36,171 nt of DNA from Bryobacterales bacterium (GTDB lineage Bacteria; Acidobacteriota; Terriglobia; Bryobacterales; Bryobacteraceae): contig JADZCI010000079.1 in NCBI GenBank assembly GCA_020851655.1, positions 1 to 36,171 of the forward strand, given 5' to 3'. The notes below the pieces were generated by a model. The model had not been told where the DNA came from and ran no database searches. It was given only the letters and a program-made list of their open reading frames with translations. The first letter of the stretch is position 1, and every line of letters starts with the position of its first letter. Positions 34,161 to 36,171 of the stretch are shown here, one piece after another. A program made the position numbers and the translations under genes.

Positions 34161-35255
34161 ATGCTTCGAATTCTCTGGCTCGCGGGTGCGGCCGCCGGCG
34201 CCGTGGCGGCGCAGGGCTTGTTCGAGACGCAGGAGATCGCCAAAGATCTCGGTGTTGTCTATGCCGTGACTACCGGCGATGTCAACGGCGATGGCAAGAC
34301 CGACATCATCGCGCTCAGCGCCACTCAACTGCTGTGGTTTGAGAATCCGGGATGGAACCGCCACGTCGTGATCGAAAAGGTGACGGAGAAGGACAACGTT
34401 TGCGTGGCGCCTTACGACGTGGATGGCGACGGCAAGCTTGATTTTGCTCTGGGCGCCGACTGGCAACCCGCCAATACGGCGGGCGGCGGATCGCTGCACT
34501 GGGTTTCCTTTTCCGGCAAAGCCGTCAACCTGGCCACCGAACCCACCCTCCACCGCATCCGCTGGGGTGACGTCGATGGAGACCGGCGCCCGGAGTTGGT
34601 TGTCGTGCCGCTGCACGGGCGGGGCGCAAAGCCGCCCGAGTGGGGCGGCACGCCGGGCGCGCGGATCCTGGTTTTTCATCTCCCGAAGAACCCTGAAGCC
34701 GGCGCCTGGCCGGTGGAGGTGGCTGATGAGTCCTTGCACATCGCCCACAACTTCATCATTGTCGGCCGGGAGATCTGGGTGGCCAGCGTGGAGGGCGTCA
34801 CCGCACTCCGCCGCCGGGGCGCCGGGCGCTGGACGAAGCGCACGATCGCCGAAGGCAAGCCTGGAGAAATCAAGCTCGGGCGCACCGGCGGCAAGCGCGT
34901 GCTGGCAACGATCGAGCCATGGCACGGCAACAGCATTGTGCTCCTTGAAGAAGCTGCCCCTCTCTGGAAGCGGCAGTCCATTGAAGCGGATCTCAACCAG
35001 GGGCATGCGCTGGGGTGGGGCGATTTCGATGGCGATGGCAACGACGAACTCGCCGCCGGATGGCGCGGGAAGCCTTGGGGTCTGGCGCTCTACAAGCTGA
35101 CCGGCGGCGGCACGTGGACCAAGACGCCGCTGGATGACGGAGTCGCGGTGGAGGACTTGGCGGTGGCGGACTTGAACCGGGATGGGAAGCCGGAGATCGT
35201 CGCCGGCGGGCGAGCCACACAGAACCTGCGTATTTACTGGAACCGTTCCAGGTAG
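34161..35255 (+). CDS. Secreted FG-GAP/VCBS repeat protein
   Basis: This 364-residue protein has a signal peptide (MLRILWLAGAAAGAVAAQ) and at least five calcium-binding Asp-rich repeats of the FG-GAP type: GDVNGDGKTD (about 39-48), YDVDGDGKLD (about 85-94), GDVDGDRRPE (about 136-145), GDFDGDGNDE (about 293) and ADLNRDGKPE (about 343). These build an integrin-like beta-propeller that usually binds ligands or partners rather than catalysing. It follows the tandem ThuA gene by 41 bases in the same direction and probably belongs to its operon. A sugar-binding or scaffolding role is inferred only from context. Confidence 0.82.
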   Translation: MLRILWLAGAAAGAVAAQGLFETQEIAKDLGVVYAVTTGDVNGDGKTDIIALSATQLLWFENPGWNRHVVIEKVTEKDNVCVAPYDVDGDGKLDFALGADWQPANTAGGGSLHWVSFSGKAVNLATEPTLHRIRWGDVDGDRRPELVVVPLHGRGAKPPEWGGTPGARILVFHLPKNPEAGAWPVEVADESLHIAHNFIIVGREIWVASVEGVTALRRRGAGRWTKRTIAEGKPGEIKLGRTGGKRVLATIEPWHGNSIVLLEEAAPLWKRQSIEADLNQGHALGWGDFDGDGNDELAAGWRGKPWGLALYKLTGGGTWTKTPLDDGVAVEDLAVADLNRDGKPEIVAGGRATQNLRIYWNRSR

Positions 35256-35266
35256 CACATTAAATT

Positions 35267-35282
35267 TGCGCGCTCCCGCGCA
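35267..35282 (+). terminator. Small GC-rich hairpin after the FG-GAP gene
   Basis: TGCGCG and CGCGCA form a 6-bp stem with a CTCC loop, 12 bases after the stop codon. An A/T-rich stretch precedes it but no T-run follows, so it may be a weak or Rho-assisted terminator, or chance. Confidence 0.3.
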
Positions 35283-35302
35283 TCTTGCCGCACAATTCCT
35301 GT

Positions 35303-36171
35303 ATGCCTCGAAGGGGCCGCGGGGCGGCAGCCGTCTTCTGGCTCTGCGGCACGGCTTGGGCGGCCGAGGACCCGGAAGAACTGCTGAGCCGTTTCAAAAC
35401 GGTCATGAAAGGCAACCTGGAGCGGTTGCCGGATTACACCTGCGCCATGCGTATCGAGAGGTTCAGCCGCTTCACCGCGGAACGTCCGTGGGAGCGCCTG
35501 GACGAGTTGAAGCTCGAGGTGGCTTACGCCGAAGGTCAGGAACTGTACGCGCGCCAAGGCGCACGGCGGTTCGGGGCTCAACCGCTGGCGGAGATGATCA
35601 CACGCGGCACGATCGGCACCGGACAATTCGGCTTGCTGGCGGCGCACATATTCCTGCAGTCCAAGGTGAAGTTCGGGTTTGAAGGCGAAGGAGAGGAGAA
35701 CGGCCATAAGGCTCTGGACTTCCACTTCGATGTCGCGGCGGGCGACAGCGCCTACAAAATTCGGACGGCGGGGGTGGAAGCGGTGACTGGTTTTCAGGGG
35801 CGTTTTCGCGTGGACGCCGAGACCCTGGACTTGGTCCGGCTGGAGGTTCACGCCTACGATATTCCCGAGAAGCTGGGGCTGGCGGAGGTTCAGACGGTGG
35901 TGCAATACGCCCGGCAGCGGGTTGGCTCAGAGGAGTTCCTACTGCCGGTTTCGGCGAGTTTGCAGGCGGGATCGAGCGATGGAAACGAGAACCTCAACCG
36001 GATCCGCCTCGCCGCGTGCCGGAAGTATCAGACGGAATCCACGTTGACAACGGAAGCGGCGCCAGCCTTCAGCCCGGCGCCTTCGCAACCCGCGGCGGAA
36101 ACGGAGAGTCCCGCACAGGTGCGAAGCGCGGGGCTCCCGGCTGGGACGGTGTTTGAGGTGGCGCTGGATTC
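35303..36171 (+). CDS. Secreted protein of unknown function, N-terminal part (runs off the window)
   Basis: A frame opens at ATG 35303 and stays open for 289 codons to the window edge without a stop. The N-terminus reads as a signal peptide (MPRRGRGAAAVFWLCGTAWA, cleavage near AWA-AE). The mature part starts with ELLSRFKTVMKGNLERLPDYTCAMRIERF; 'LPxYTC...IER' is a motif I associate with secreted acidobacterial proteins of unknown role. Later there are beta-strand-like stretches (KALDFHFDVAAGDSAYKI, FRVDAETLDLVRLEV), then a Pro/Ala/Glu-rich linker from about residue 262. I do not recognise a catalytic motif. It is separated from the FG-GAP gene by 47 bases. Confidence 0.7.
   Translation, partial: MPRRGRGAAAVFWLCGTAWAAEDPEELLSRFKTVMKGNLERLPDYTCAMRIERFSRFTAERPWERLDELKLEVAYAEGQELYARQGARRFGAQPLAEMITRGTIGTGQFGLLAAHIFLQSKVKFGFEGEGEENGHKALDFHFDVAAGDSAYKIRTAGVEAVTGFQGRFRVDAETLDLVRLEVHAYDIPEKLGLAEVQTVVQYARQRVGSEEFLLPVSASLQAGSSDGNENLNRIRLAACRKYQTESTLTTEAAPAFSPAPSQPAAETESPAQVRSAGLPAGTVFEVALD

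Noticed and set aside
34155..35258. 367-codon open frame on minus almost exactly opposite the FG-GAP gene
   Set aside because: The matching ends are striking, but the plus strand has five calcium-binding repeats and a signal peptide, while the minus frame matches nothing.
35182..35905. Plus frame 35182-35682 and minus frame 35234-35905 near the window end
   Set aside because: Both lie over the open-ended frame from 35303, which has a signal peptide and family-like sequence; these two are Arg/Gly/His-rich shadows.
1..36171. CRISPR array, prophage or toxin-antitoxin system
   Set aside because: No regularly spaced direct repeats, phage structural genes, or small paired toxin-antitoxin-like frames were seen.

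Overview
This GC-rich window looks like a chromosomal piece of a Gram-negative soil-type Acidobacteriota, most likely near Solibacter/Bryobacterales. The evidence is a large Oar-type TonB-dependent receptor with an N-terminal carboxypeptidase-regulatory-like domain, a DUF1549/DUF1553 cytochrome-type protein, a PmoA-like (DUF6807) protein, Tat-exported Gfo/Idh oxidoreductases, ThuA proteins, PQQ-type propellers, and a secreted protein with the 'LPDYTC' motif I associate with acidobacterial families. The taxonomic placement is inference from gene content, not a phylogeny.

Layout. (1) 1-12630, plus strand: a compact respiratory complex I operon, nuoB(end)-C-D-E-F-G-H-J-K-L-M-N, with gaps of a few bases or overlaps. 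nuoI is missing between nuoH and nuoJ, and NuoG carries extra ferredoxin-like cysteines. (2) 12641-15410, minus strand: two secreted proteins, DUF6807/PmoA-like followed by a DUF1549/DUF1553 protein with one CXXCH motif. (3) 15456-16987: tatA/B-like plus tatC, the Tat export machinery. (4) 17000-17829: a SAM methyltransferase on minus and tRNA-Ala(CGC) on plus. (5) 17964-22374: a TonB-dependent receptor gene broken by one missing base near 20171, then an aldo/keto reductase. (6) 22383-25300: two divergent secreted PQQ-type beta-propeller proteins, one with an EF-hand pair. (7) 25301-26295: about 1 kb without an intact gene, holding an ISNCY-type transposase remnant. (8) 26296-27147: a SnoaL-like protein and a DUF3224 protein. 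(9) 27123-31403, minus strand: a four-gene sugar operon (secreted TIM-barrel glycoside hydrolase, ROK kinase, SIS-domain protein, MFS transporter). (10) 31511-36171, plus strand, divergent from it: Tat-signal Gfo/Idh/MocA oxidoreductase, a protein with two tandem ThuA domains, an FG-GAP repeat protein, and a secreted protein that runs off the window.

How it may work together. Complex I is the energy-conserving core. The most interesting accessory part is the back-to-back pair of units at 27.1-35.3 kb. One strand encodes hydrolysis, uptake and cytoplasmic processing of a sugar. The other encodes an exported Gfo/Idh dehydrogenase next to a double ThuA protein, which recalls the ThuA/ThuB 3-keto-sugar route of Sinorhizobium but is placed outside the cytoplasm. 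The TatC system in the same window is the route such a dehydrogenase would use. I see no CRISPR array, prophage, intact insertion sequence or origin.
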